NCBI RefSeq assembly: GCF_000281715.2
Contig: NZ_CP124576.1
Span: 2,735,501-2,799,500 of the forward strand
DNA: 64,000 bases
DNA from: Sphingobium sp. AP49
GTDB lineage: Bacteria > Pseudomonadota > Alphaproteobacteria > Sphingomonadales > Sphingomonadaceae
Direction: 5' to 3'
Below are positions 1 through 8,896 of the stretch, piece by piece. Numbering within the stretch: the stretch's first letter is position 1; every line of letters begins with the position of its first letter. Made by a program: the position numbers and the translations under genes. The notes below the pieces were generated by a model. It saw only the letters and a list, made by a program, of their open reading frames with translations, was not told where the DNA came from and made no database searches.

Positions 1-1811
1 TGCTTCATCGTCGCGATCGCCTCCAGCGTCCCATCATAGCCCGCGCTCTCGCTCAGCACGTCGCGCACATAATCGCCCGCCCCCTCGCGCAGCAGCGCCA
101 TCGCCCCCGCCGGCGTCCGCACCGCGACATGCCGCCCGTCGCCGGTCACTATTATGTCGGGCGGCGCCAGCAATGCGATGCCGATCAGGCCGATCATGAC
201 CGGCGCCAACCCCAGCCAGCGCCAACGGCTGCGCCAGAGCAGGCACCAGAGGCCACCCACCACAATGATCCCGAAAATCCAGCCCGGCACCGCCGGCGCC
301 AGCATCACCGCCATCGGGCTGGCCGCCACGCCATGCGCCACCGCCAGCAACAGCGCGATCGCCTTGGCCGTGAGCCACCAGAAGGGCGCGCCCAGCCCGA
401 CCAGATCGAAGCACAGGGCCAGCGCCTCCAGCGGCATGATGACGAAGGTGGTGAGCGGGATCGCGACCAGATTGGCCACCGCGCCCAGCAAGCCAGCCTT
501 GTGAAAGTGGAAAAGCGCGATCGGCGCCAGCACCAGTTCGATGGCAAGCCCCGTCATCAGCATCGCCGCCACCGTCCGCCCGGCCTTGCGCGACCAATGC
601 TCGTCCCGCGCCATCGCGAACGCCTTGAACCGGCGATGCTCGCCCAGCGCCACCAGCGCGACCACGGCGGCAAAGCTCATCTGGAAGCTCGGGCCGATCA
701 GCGCCTCGGGCCAGAAGGCCAGAACCACCAGCGCCCCGGTCGCGACCAGCCGCAGGGTGATCGCCTCGCGCCCCAGCGCCAGCCCGCCCAGCACCAGCAG
801 CGCCGCGACGCAGGATCGCACCGTCGGCACCTCCGCCCCGGTCAGCAGCGTATAGCCGATCCCCGCCAGCGCCCCCCCGCCCGCAGCGATCAGCATCAGC
901 GGCCAGTCCAGCGCTGCGCGCGGGATCAGCGCCAGCAGCCGCAGCAACAGAAAGATCACCGCGCCGATCAGCGCCGTCACATGCAGCCCGCTGATCGACA
1001 GCAGATGGGCCAGACCGCTGCGCCGCATCGCCTCCGCATCCGCCTCGGCAATCGCGCCCTGATCGCCGGTCGCCAGCGCCACCGCAATCCCCGCCGGTGC
1101 GCCTGCCACCTGTCCGCTGATATGATCGAACAGCCGCGCCCGCAGCGTCGGCCCCTCACGCGCCGGCGCCACCACCTCGACCGGCGCCAGCGCTCGCCCG
1201 GTCGCTCCGATCCCCTGAAAATAGGCGCGCCGGGCGAAATCGAACGCGCCCGGCACGCTGGGTGGCGCGGGCGGCATCAGCCGGACCCGAAAGCGCAGTA
1301 TCGCCCCTTTGCCCAGGGCCGGAGGCACATCTGCATCGGCGATATTCACCCGGATCGCCGCCGGCAGCGCAGGCGCATCAATCGGCCGCAGCCCCACCCG
1401 CACCATCTGTTGCGCGGGCAGTCGGGCAATCGCGGTCACCTCGCCCGTCACCTGTACGAATATGGGACGCGCCAGCGGCGGTTGCCCCAGCCATATCGCC
1501 TTGCCCCAGACCAGCAGGCAACCGATGCAGGCGAGCACCCCGGCGGTGACCAAGATGTGCCGCAATCGCGCGCCAGCCGGCAGCAACAGCGCGAGACAGG
1601 CCAAGCCCAGCGCCCCGCAACAATAGCCCAGCCAGTGCATCTGAGCGGGTAGCGCGAACCAGGCGGCAATGCCCGCGCCCAACGCCACCGGCACCCACAG
1701 CGCCAGCTGCTCGCGCTCCACTTCCAACCATTGTTCGATCCGCGCAAATCCATTGTGCGCGATACGCACCGTCCTCCGCCCAACGGACGTTTGTCGTGGC
1801 TCAAAAGCCAT
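1..1811 (-). CDS. comEC: ComEC/Rec2 family DNA-uptake channel protein (C-terminus cut by window edge)
   Basis: Inner-membrane competence protein expected to form the channel that passes single-stranded DNA into the cytoplasm. The reading frame is open from an ATG at 1811 to the left edge (603 codons plus two bases), so the C-terminus is missing. An N-terminal soluble DUF4131-like part is followed by a many-helix membrane domain. The family signature [11 protein letters not shown] near residues 285-295 is clear. The last visible part ([13 protein letters not shown]) resembles the start of the metallo-beta-lactamase-like C-terminal domain; whether it keeps its metal ligands cannot be seen. It is divergent from gltX, with only 48 bp between the start codons, so the two genes share a promoter region. 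Whether the cell is naturally competent cannot be judged from this gene. Confidence 0.9.
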   Translation of the reverse strand, partial: MAFEPRQTSVGRRTVRIAHNGFARIEQWLEVEREQLALWVPVALGAGIAAWFALPAQMHWLGYCCGALGLACLALLLPAGARLRHILVTAGVLACIGCLLVWGKAIWLGQPPLARPIFVQVTGEVTAIARLPAQQMVRVGLRPIDAPALPAAIRVNIADADVPPALGKGAILRFRVRLMPPAPPSVPGAFDFARRAYFQGIGATGRALAPVEVVAPAREGPTLRARLFDHISGQVAGAPAGIAVALATGDQGAIAEADAEAMRRSGLAHLLSISGLHVTALIGAVIFLLLRLLALIPRAALDWPLMLIAAGGGALAGIGYTLLTGAEVPTVRSCVAALLVLGGLALGREAITLRLVATGALVVLAFWPEALIGPSFQMSFAAVVALVALGEHRRFKAFAMARDEHWSRKAGRTVAAMLMTGLAIELVLAPIALFHFHKAGLLGAVANLVAIPLTTFVIMPLEALALCFDLVGLGAPFWWLTAKAIALLLAVAHGVAASPMAVMLAPAVPGWIFGIIVVGGLWCLLWRSRWRWLGLAPVMIGLIGIALLAPPDIIVTGDGRHVAVRTPAGAMALLREGAGDYVRDVLSESAGYDGTLEAIATMK

Positions 1812-1859
1812 GCTAGGGGGCGTCGCATCCATGGATCAGCAGGAAGAATGTCAGCGAAT

Positions 1860-3302
1860 ATGACGGCAAGTGCAACGGGATTGAACAAGCCGGTGGTGAC
1901 CCGTTTCGCCCCATCGCCAACGGGCTTCCTGCATATTGGCGGTGCCCGCACGGCGCTGTTCAACTGGCTGTTCGCGCGCCATCATGGCGGCAAGTTCCTG
2001 CTTCGTATCGAGGATACCGATCGCGCGCGCTCCACCGAGGAAGCCGTAGCCGCCATCTTCGATGGTCTGGAATGGCTGAACCTGGGCGGCGACGAGCCGG
2101 CTATGTTCCAGTTCGCGCGCACCCCGCGCCATGCCGAGGTCGCCAACCAGCTGCTCGCCAATGGCCATGCCTATCGCTGCTATGCGACGCAGGAAGAACT
2201 GGCCGCGCTGCGCGAGCAGCAGCGCGCCGCCAAGCAGCCGATGCGCTATGACGGCCGCTGGCGCGACCGGTCACCCGAGGAAGCGCCCGAAGGCGCGCCC
2301 TTCGTCATCCGGATCAAGGCCCCTCGTGAGGGCGAGACGGTGATCGAGGATGCGGTCCAGGGCCGGGTCGTGGTGCAGAATGCCGAGCTGGACGACATGA
2401 TCCTGCTCCGGTCGGACGGCACCCCCACCTATATGCTGGCGGTGGTTGTCGACGATCATGACATGGGCGTCACCCATGTCATCCGCGGCGACGACCATCT
2501 CAACAACGCCTTCCGCCAACTCGCCATCATCAAGGCCATGGGCTGGGAAGAACCGGTCTATGGCCATATCCCGCTGATCCACGGGTCGGACGGCGCCAAG
2601 CTGTCGAAGCGCCATGGCGCACTGGGCGTAGACGCCTATCGCGACGAGATGGGGATGCTGCCCGAAGCGGTGCTCAACTATCTGCTGCGCCTGGGCTGGG
2701 GCCATGGCGACGAGGAGATCATCTCGATCGAGCGCGCCATCGAACTGTTCGACATCGATGGCGTCGGCCGCTCGCCCTCGCGCTTCGACATCAAGAAGCT
2801 GGAAAATCTCAACGGCCATTATCTGCGCGAGGCGGACGATGGCCGCCTGGCCGCTCTGGTCGCGCCGCGCGTTGAGTCGCGTCTCGATACGCAACTGAAT
2901 GACGCCCAGCGCGATATTTTGACCCAGGCGATGGTTTCGCTCAAGCCACGGGCCAAGACGCTTAATGAAATTGCGGAGGGAGCAGAGTTTCTGTTCAAAT
3001 CTTGCCCGCTCGATTTTGACGAGAAGGCATCGGCTCTGCTAGACGTCTCTGCGCGCGCGCTGCTGGTAAAGACAGCCGACGCTCTCTCCCCCGTCCAGTC
3101 CTGGACGGTTGAAGCGATCGATGAAGTGATACGCCGCGTGGCAGAGGATGCGGGACTTGGCCTGGGCAAGGTGGCGCAGCCGCTCCGTGCGGCGCTCACC
3201 GGGCGCACGGTCTCGCCGGGTATTTTTGATGTCCTCTTCCTTCTGGGGAAAGAGGAAAGCTTGAAGCGACTGACCGCCGCAGGGCACGCGGTGGCCGGTT
3301 GA
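1860..3302 (+). CDS. gltX: glutamate--tRNA ligase
   Basis: Charges tRNA-Glu with glutamate in the cytoplasm; class I aminoacyl-tRNA synthetase. The HIGH-type motif is [13 protein letters not shown] (residues about 16-28) and the KMSKS-type motif is KLSKR near residue 247. The length of 480 aa is normal for bacterial GltX and no domain is missing. The start is a choice between ATG 1848 and ATG 1860 in the same frame. An AGGAAG lies 3 nt before the first and about 15 nt before the second. I chose 1860 because the conserved sequence begins shortly after it, but 1848 is possible. gltA follows after 20 bp on the same strand, and comEC is divergent upstream. Confidence 0.95.
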   Translation: MTASATGLNKPVVTRFAPSPTGFLHIGGARTALFNWLFARHHGGKFLLRIEDTDRARSTEEAVAAIFDGLEWLNLGGDEPAMFQFARTPRHAEVANQLLANGHAYRCYATQEELAALREQQRAAKQPMRYDGRWRDRSPEEAPEGAPFVIRIKAPREGETVIEDAVQGRVVVQNAELDDMILLRSDGTPTYMLAVVVDDHDMGVTHVIRGDDHLNNAFRQLAIIKAMGWEEPVYGHIPLIHGSDGAKLSKRHGALGVDAYRDEMGMLPEAVLNYLLRLGWGHGDEEIISIERAIELFDIDGVGRSPSRFDIKKLENLNGHYLREADDGRLAALVAPRVESRLDTQLNDAQRDILTQAMVSLKPRAKTLNEIAEGAEFLFKSCPLDFDEKASALLDVSARALLVKTADALSPVQSWTVEAIDEVIRRVAEDAGLGLGKVAQPLRAALTGRTVSPGIFDVLFLLGKEESLKRLTAAGHAVAG

Positions 3303-3322
3303 CGGCAGTTAAGGAGAAAAAC

Positions 3323-4609
3323 ATGTCGGATAATAATGCCAGTTTGACCGTTGGCGGAGAGGCCAAGGACTATGCCATTCTGGATGGCACCATGGGTCCC
3401 CAGGTCATCGACGTTCGCAAGCTCTACGCCAACACCGGCATGTTCACCTATGATCCCGGCTTCACCTCGACCGCGAGCTGCGATTCGGGCCTGACCTATA
3501 TCGACGGCGACGCCGGCGTGCTGCTGCATCGCGGCTATCCGATCGGCCAACTGGCCGAACAGTCCAGCTTTATGGAAGTCTGCTACCTGCTGCTGAACGG
3601 CGAACTGCCGTCCAAGGCCGAGCTGGAAGACTTCACCAACACCATCACGCGCCACACCATGGTGCATGAGCAGCTGACCGCCTTCTTCCGTGGCTTCCGT
3701 CGCGACGCCCATCCGATGGCGATCATGGTCGGCGTCGTCGGCGCGCTGTCGGCCTTCTATCATGACTCGACCGACATCAACGATCCGGAACAGCGCCGCA
3801 TCGCCAGCCACCGCCTGATCGCCAAGATGCCGACGATCGCCGCGATGGCGCACAAATATTCGGTGGGCCAGCCCTTCGTCTATCCGCGCAACGATCTGAG
3901 CTATACCGCCAATTTCCTGCGCATGACCTTCTCGGTCCCGGCCGAGGAATATGAGCCCGATCCGGTGATCGTGGACGCGATGGACAAGATCTTCATCCTC
4001 CATGCCGACCATGAACAGAATGCCTCGACCTCGACCGTGCGCCTCGCCGGTTCGTCGGGCGCCAATCCGTTCGCCTGCATCGCGGCCGGCATCGCCTGCC
4101 TGTGGGGTCCGGCCCATGGCGGCGCGAACGAAGCCGCGCTCAACATGCTGCGCGAAATCGGCACCGTCGATCGCATCCCGGAATATATTGCCCGCGCCAA
4201 AAACAAGGACGATCCGTTCCGCCTGATGGGCTTTGGCCATCGCGTCTACAAAAATTACGATCCGCGCGCGACCGTGATGCAGAAGACCGCGAAGGACGTG
4301 CTGGAGAAGCTGGGCGTCAACGACCCGATCTTCGACGTCGCCAAGGAACTGGAGCAGATCGCGCTCAACGATCCTTATTTCATCGAGAAGAAACTCTACC
4401 CGAATGTCGACTTCTATTCGGGCGTGATCCTCTCGGCGATCGGCTTCCCGACCGAAATGTTCACCGTGCTCTTCGCCCTCGCCCGCACCGTCGGCTGGGT
4501 CGCGCAGTGGAACGAAATGATTTCGGACCCAGCGCAGAAGATCGGCCGTCCGCGCCAGCTCTACACCGGCCCGACCGAACGGGATTATGTCCCGGTCGAC
4601 AAGCGCTAA
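3323..4609 (+). CDS. gltA: citrate synthase (type II, hexameric family)
   Basis: Condenses acetyl-CoA and oxaloacetate to citrate, the entry step of the TCA cycle. The 428-aa protein has the catalytic set of the family: the His in [11 protein letters not shown] near residue 230, the His in GHRVYK near 306 and the Asp in DFYSG near 363. The N-terminal extension typical of type II NADH-sensitive enzymes is present. An AAGGAG ribosome-binding site sits 6-7 nt before the ATG. The gene is 20 bp downstream of gltX, probably co-transcribed, and is followed by a strong intrinsic terminator. Confidence 0.97.
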   Translation: MSDNNASLTVGGEAKDYAILDGTMGPQVIDVRKLYANTGMFTYDPGFTSTASCDSGLTYIDGDAGVLLHRGYPIGQLAEQSSFMEVCYLLLNGELPSKAELEDFTNTITRHTMVHEQLTAFFRGFRRDAHPMAIMVGVVGALSAFYHDSTDINDPEQRRIASHRLIAKMPTIAAMAHKYSVGQPFVYPRNDLSYTANFLRMTFSVPAEEYEPDPVIVDAMDKIFILHADHEQNASTSTVRLAGSSGANPFACIAAGIACLWGPAHGGANEAALNMLREIGTVDRIPEYIARAKNKDDPFRLMGFGHRVYKNYDPRATVMQKTAKDVLEKLGVNDPIFDVAKELEQIALNDPYFIEKKLYPNVDFYSGVILSAIGFPTEMFTVLFALARTVGWVAQWNEMISDPAQKIGRPRQLYTGPTERDYVPVDKR

Positions 4610-4632
4610 GACGCCAGATCAGAGACAAGAGG

Positions 4633-4660
4633 AACGGCGCCCGATCGGGCGCCGTTTTTC
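4633..4660 (+). terminator. Rho-independent terminator after gltA
   Basis: A perfect GC-rich palindrome (4633-4656, arms AACGGCGCCC and GGGCGCCGTT around a GATC centre) runs directly into a T tract, 24 bp after the gltA stop codon. It probably ends the gltX-gltA transcript. The symmetric stem could also limit read-through from the converging kinase-like gene, although the T tract favours the plus strand. Confidence 0.85.
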
Positions 4661-4717
4661 GTTGGGGCTGCGCCAGCCCATCGGCATGGCCCCGGGCCGC
4701 GCGGCGACCGACGCCGA

Positions 4718-6103
4718 TCAGCCCTTGGCGGGCAGGGACAGGATGAAGCGCGCGCCCTCGCCAGGCGTACCGCCAATGGCGATATCGCCGCCCATTGCCC
4801 TGGCTAGCCGGCGCGAAATATACAGGCCCAGTCCGCTCCCCCCCGGATCGTCCCGGCCCAGGCGCTCGAATTTCTCGAAAATCCGTTCCCGATCGTCGAT
4901 CGCGATTCCCGGCCCCTGGTCGATCACCGCGATCCGCGCCTGGCCATGCTCCCGCTCGACAGCGATCCGCACTTGCGATCCTTCGGGCGAATAGCGGATC
5001 GCATTGCCGATCAGATTGACCAATATCTGCAGCACGCGCCGGAATTCGCCCATGGCAAGCAGGATTGCCTCGGCTTCGGGCGTGTGAATCATGATCTGCC
5101 GGTCCAGTGCCTTGACGCCCAGCAGGCCGGCCGCACGCCGGCCCAGGTCAGCCAGGTCCACCTCTTCGGAAATCACCGTAAAATCGGGGCGATCGATCGC
5201 CTGCAGGTCCGCAAGATCGTCCACCAGCGCCATCAGGTGACGGCCCGCCGCCGCAATATCGCCGGCATAGCCGGCATAGTCCGGCCGCAACGGCCCTTCC
5301 AGTTGCGCACTGATGGTATCGGCATTGGCGATGATGCGGCCAAGCGGCTGACGCAGCGATCGGTCAAGCCGCTTGCCAAATTCCGCCGGGTATAATGTCA
5401 GCAACGCATTGTCCGCCAGTGGCGGCGCGCTTGCCCGTTCGATCGGGCAAGCCTTGCCGCGATAGCCGACCAGATGGCCGGCCAGGTCGAACAGGGGAAA
5501 CCCCGACAAGCGCACCTCGCTGTCCGGATCGCTGGCCAGCGCCGCAATCTGTTCGCGAAACGCGCGCCGCTGCGTAAAGCCGCGCAGGATGGCCATATCG
5601 CCCTCCTCATCGGCCAACAGTTGAAAATATCCGGAAAAACGGCTTCCGGGCAGCGGCGGGTCGACCGGCAGGGCACTTTGCGGGTCGGTCCCGGCCAATA
5701 CCATCTGGAACCGTAACTGCGTATCGATCTGCCACGTCCAGCCATCGGCAAGCGCAGCCAGGTCCGCCTCGCGCCGGCCATTGTCGCTGCCTGCGATCAC
5801 CGATGTCCGTTCGTGCCAGTCCACGACGGACAAGGATATGGTCGGCCCATCCGGTCCGTCATCCGCCCTCGCCCGAACCCACATGTCGATGTCGCCGCGC
5901 TCGGCCGCCGCGACGATGGGGCGCGACACGGTCACGCCCAGCCGGGCCGTCAGCCGGACGATCGCCGCCAGTTGGGGAATGGCCAATGGCCCATACAGGT
6001 CCCCTCCCGCCTCCTGCTGCAGGGCGAGCAACGGCGGATCTGCACTCAAAAGAGTGCCGTCCCCCCTGGCCGTCGCCCGGACAATGGCAGGATGGATCGA
6101 CAT
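4718..6103 (-). CDS. histidine-kinase-like protein lacking the phospho-acceptor histidine
   Basis: A protein of 461 aa with a PAS-like or unassigned N-terminal half, a DHp-like helix pair (about residues 235-310) and a complete HATPase_c domain: N box NLIGNAIRYSPEG, G1 box DQGPGI, G2 box GSGLGLYIS. At the H box, where kinases of this type have S-H-E-L-R-T-P-L, it reads D-R-S-L-R-Q-P-L, so the histidine is Arg (residue 248 from the ATG at 6103; codon CGA at 5360-5362). It has no transmembrane segment. The ATP-binding domain looks intact, so it may bind ATP and act as a scaffold, phosphatase or allosteric partner, much as the DivL pseudokinase does with Tyr at this position. The start may instead be GTG at 6109, overlapping the stop of the upstream DUF2336 gene; coupling is likely either way. 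Confidence 0.8.
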   Translation of the reverse strand: MSIHPAIVRATARGDGTLLSADPPLLALQQEAGGDLYGPLAIPQLAAIVRLTARLGVTVSRPIVAAAERGDIDMWVRARADDGPDGPTISLSVVDWHERTSVIAGSDNGRREADLAALADGWTWQIDTQLRFQMVLAGTDPQSALPVDPPLPGSRFSGYFQLLADEEGDMAILRGFTQRRAFREQIAALASDPDSEVRLSGFPLFDLAGHLVGYRGKACPIERASAPPLADNALLTLYPAEFGKRLDRSLRQPLGRIIANADTISAQLEGPLRPDYAGYAGDIAAAGRHLMALVDDLADLQAIDRPDFTVISEEVDLADLGRRAAGLLGVKALDRQIMIHTPEAEAILLAMGEFRRVLQILVNLIGNAIRYSPEGSQVRIAVEREHGQARIAVIDQGPGIAIDDRERIFEKFERLGRDDPGGSGLGLYISRRLARAMGGDIAIGGTPGEGARFILSLPAKG

Positions 6104-6105
6104 AT

Positions 6106-7206
6106 TCACCCGGCCGTCACGTGTCGCAGATGATCGAGCTTGGCGCGGAAAGCCGCCGGCGCGCGCAAGGCGCGGACGACGGCATCGGCATGATGGTCGG
6201 ATAACGCCTGATACTGATCCGCTTCCCGCACGATCGCGGCATCGGACAGGCCGGGGCGGATCGGTCGCAAGGCCAGCAACAATTGGCGATAATCGCTACC
6301 CGAACCGCCCAATGCCCGGCACAGCGTCGCGATTTGCCCAACCGGCCCCGTCACCAATATGTCGATGACTTGCACAGTCGCCAGCCGCAGCCGTCGTGCG
6401 GCCAGCGCAGCGAACAGCAGAAAACGCCGCTGCCCCAGGGCCGCGCCCAGCAATTCTGCGCTATCCGCCCCGTCGCCCAGGCGACGCACCAACTGGTCCG
6501 CTGCCGCAATGGGTCCAGTCGCTTCGTCATGGCCCGCCAGCAAGGCCCAGCCGGCGCGCTCGAACATGCCCATGACCACATCATCGGGTTGCAGCGCCGC
6601 ACGCTGCACCACCGCCGCCAGGCAAGCCGCGGCGGTCCAGAGCAGTTCGGCAAAATGTTCGGCCGGCAGGTCGGGGCGCATCGGCTGCTGTTCTCCACCC
6701 GTCGCAAGCCATTGCCCTTCCGCCAGCGACAACGCAATTACCGCATCGCCGATCTCGGGATCGTCGGGCGAGAGAATCGCATCGACCTCCGGGTCCTCAG
6801 GCCGTGGACCATCGGGATGGCCCACCTGGCGCAGCAACAGGCTGATGCCGGCGCGCATCTGCATATGCGCCAGCAGTGCCGGCCCCAGCAGCGTCGGCTG
6901 GGCACAGATGGTCGGCCAACATATCGGGTCGGGCCAGCGGGCCAATATGGCTGCCACCGCCGGCTCTCCCGCCAGCGCAATGCGCAGCGCCGCCTCGATC
7001 GCGGTCAGACATCCCCCCAGGTGCCGCCGCGTCTCCGCGATCAGCGCATCGTGGCGCGAGCGCTCCTCGAACGGAAAGAAGAAAGCCAGATCGATGGCAT
7101 GTCCGACCGGCACGGCAGACATGCCGGCCATGACATGTGCCATCGGCCAGCTGTCCGTCATTATGGATCCGGCAAGGAACGGGTGGGCACTCATGGCGGG
7201 CAGCAT
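6106..7206 (-). CDS. DUF2336 family protein
   Basis: A predicted soluble, helical protein of 366 aa. It matches my memory of the alphaproteobacterial DUF2336 family, with alanine/leucine-rich helical repeats and the late stretch around RRFLLFAALAARRL followed by LVTGPVGQIATLCRALGG. The family has no established biochemical role but often sits near two-component genes. I chose ATG 7206 because an AAGGA lies about 9 nt upstream; a GTG at 7212 is too close to it. The stop codon lies against the start of the histidine-kinase-like gene, so the two are probably one operon. The family assignment is from recall, not a search. Confidence 0.65.
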   Translation of the reverse strand: MLPAMSAHPFLAGSIMTDSWPMAHVMAGMSAVPVGHAIDLAFFFPFEERSRHDALIAETRRHLGGCLTAIEAALRIALAGEPAVAAILARWPDPICWPTICAQPTLLGPALLAHMQMRAGISLLLRQVGHPDGPRPEDPEVDAILSPDDPEIGDAVIALSLAEGQWLATGGEQQPMRPDLPAEHFAELLWTAAACLAAVVQRAALQPDDVVMGMFERAGWALLAGHDEATGPIAAADQLVRRLGDGADSAELLGAALGQRRFLLFAALAARRLRLATVQVIDILVTGPVGQIATLCRALGGSGSDYRQLLLALRPIRPGLSDAAIVREADQYQALSDHHADAVVRALRAPAAFRAKLDHLRHVTAG

Positions 7207-7248
7207 AGCCACACGTCCTTAAAATGCACTAAACCCTGTCGAGGAAAA

Positions 7249-8421
7249 TCAGCGTTCGCGGCGCAAAAGAATGATTGCCCCTGCCGACGCGATTGCACAC
7301 AGCATCGCCAGGTCAAATCCTAGCGGCAACGCCCCCACCAGCGCGGCGGCGACCAGCAGGAACAGGCCGGTTCCCGGCGTGAAAATCATCCATGACCGAG
7401 CGCCGCCGGTTTGTCGCCACCGATCGGCGACCATCAATATGCCAAGCAACAAAGCCAGATAGGCGGCCGCCACGCCGGTTCCCGCAAGCATGATGCCAAT
7501 CAGCGCCAAAGCCGGCGTGACGAAAGCAACCGCACCCTGCGGTGGTAGGCGCAGCGCCAGCTCGTCCAGCCGATCGGCGACCTCCGCCAGCAGCAACGCC
7601 AGCAACAACAGGCACAGGCCTGCGGCGGGCCATGCCAATTCCAGCGGCACCAGCGCGATCGCGCCCAGCGCGATCGAAGCAATCCGCATCTGGGTCGCAG
7701 GCACCTGCGTACGCATCAAGGCGGGGCCGATGATTCGCGCGGCCGGACCGAACAGATAATGTTCGATACCGCCGCGATTGGCGGAAATGCCCCGCGCGCC
7801 GGTCGACATCACCGCCTGCGCCACCAGGTCCGCCTGCTCCTGGCTGTCGACCAGGGCGACCCGCCCTTCCATCAAATCATCCTGCGGCACGGTGATGCGG
7901 TCGGCACCGCCCTGCACGGCGGCACGCACCAGCGTCAGCGCCAGATCCCAGTCGCCGATCATGTCCAGCGTACCGAACAGCAGCGCCGGACTGATGCGCA
8001 CCAGCCCCGCCCAGCGCTGCCCGGCGTCGATTCGCTCGAACGGCGCGCTCGCCCGGCTGTCGTCGGTCACCAGCAGAGCATTGCCATGCTGGCCGCCCAG
8101 CGCATCGAAATGCGGCTGTGCCACGATCGCGCCATCGGCAACCAGCAGGACATCCGTGTCGCGCGGCGCATCGCGCACCATCGTCACCATGTCGCGTACC
8201 AGCGCCACCGGAATGCCGTCGGCGCTCAGCCGGTCCACGGCCTGCGAGATAGCCGGGGTAATGACGCTGACCAGAATCAGAATGCGATCGGCCCCCGCGC
8301 GGATCGCCTGGCGGGCCTGATATTCGATCAGCGTCTGGCCCGCAAAGTGCAGGCTTGCCCGCAGCGAGGATGGCGAATCGCCAGAAACCCGGCTGGCGCT
8401 GAGGATGGCCGCAAAAGTCAT
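7249..8421 (-). CDS. nucleotidyltransferase-like protein with C-terminal membrane domain
   Basis: A protein of 390 aa. Residues 1 to about 190 look like a GT-A/NTP-transferase fold: an opening beta strand MTFAAILSAS, then GQTLIEYQARQAIRAGADRILILV, and an acidic VADGAIV strand where sugar-nucleotide transferases carry metal-binding Asp. The glycine-rich nucleotide loop is weak. From about residue 230 to the end there are five or six hydrophobic helices. The layout recalls inositol-phosphate cytidylyltransferase/phosphatidyltransferase fusions, but I do not see the DGxxAR CDP-alcohol transferase motif. The function is therefore open. It lies 43 bp upstream of the DUF2336 gene on the same strand and could belong to the same transcript. 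Confidence 0.6.
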   Translation of the reverse strand: MTFAAILSASRVSGDSPSSLRASLHFAGQTLIEYQARQAIRAGADRILILVSVITPAISQAVDRLSADGIPVALVRDMVTMVRDAPRDTDVLLVADGAIVAQPHFDALGGQHGNALLVTDDSRASAPFERIDAGQRWAGLVRISPALLFGTLDMIGDWDLALTLVRAAVQGGADRITVPQDDLMEGRVALVDSQEQADLVAQAVMSTGARGISANRGGIEHYLFGPAARIIGPALMRTQVPATQMRIASIALGAIALVPLELAWPAAGLCLLLLALLLAEVADRLDELALRLPPQGAVAFVTPALALIGIMLAGTGVAAAYLALLLGILMVADRWRQTGGARSWMIFTPGTGLFLLVAAALVGALPLGFDLAMLCAIASAGAIILLRRER

Positions 8422-8512
8422 GAAGTTAGGAAACCGACCCGTTCTGTGTGATGGGTACCTTCTTGCAAGGCCGGCGCTTCCGCGCAAGCGACGCCTTCAC
8501 GCTTTTGACAGA

Positions 8513-8815
8513 TCAGGACTGCTGGAGGCCGGCCAGTGCCGTGTGCAGGCGCTGGATCACCCGAGGATCGCCCGGAGCCGCCTGGGCCGCTTCATCCGCC
8601 AGTGCCATCAGCGTCGTCAGGCCAAAGCTCGCAGCCAGGCCTTTCAGGCGCCAGGCCGCCAGTTCCCAATTGGCATCGCACCGCGATCGCCCCAGCAAGT
8701 CGATATGGCGCGATGCGCTTTCGATGAAAGCGACACGCAGGTCCGCGATCAGCCCGGCATCTTCGCCGACCGCAGCGGCCAATGCCGCATTGAGAGCGCC
8801 TGGATCATAAGACAT
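8513..8815 (-). CDS. Hpt-domain-like protein lacking the phospho-histidine
   Basis: A 100-aa helical protein with the shape of a histidine phosphotransfer domain. The signature that normally reads A-A-H-x-L-K-G-x-A reads A-A-W-R-L-K-G-L-A here, so the acceptor histidine is Trp55 (codon TGG at 8651-8653). The LKG and the following A-x-x-F-G packing residues are kept, which is why I still call it Hpt-like. It probably cannot carry phosphate, but could bind a response regulator or kinase. The start is ATG 8815; a TTG at 8857 would add 14 residues. It is divergent from the large coiled-coil gene and upstream of the nucleotidyltransferase-like gene. Confidence 0.65.
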   Translation of the reverse strand: MSYDPGALNAALAAAVGEDAGLIADLRVAFIESASRHIDLLGRSRCDANWELAAWRLKGLAASFGLTTLMALADEAAQAAPGDPRVIQRLHTALAGLQQS

Positions 8816-8896
8816 CGGGACGGATGCTATCGGACTTGCGTTAAGTTTTGGTAACAAGGCATTTCCGCACGCGGAAAAGATGATAGGATAGGACCC

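Noticed and set aside
8841..8855. TTAA-N7-TAAC before the TipN-like gene as a CtrA site
   Set aside because: The second half-site deviates from TTAAC, and a single near-match in non-coding DNA is not sufficient evidence.
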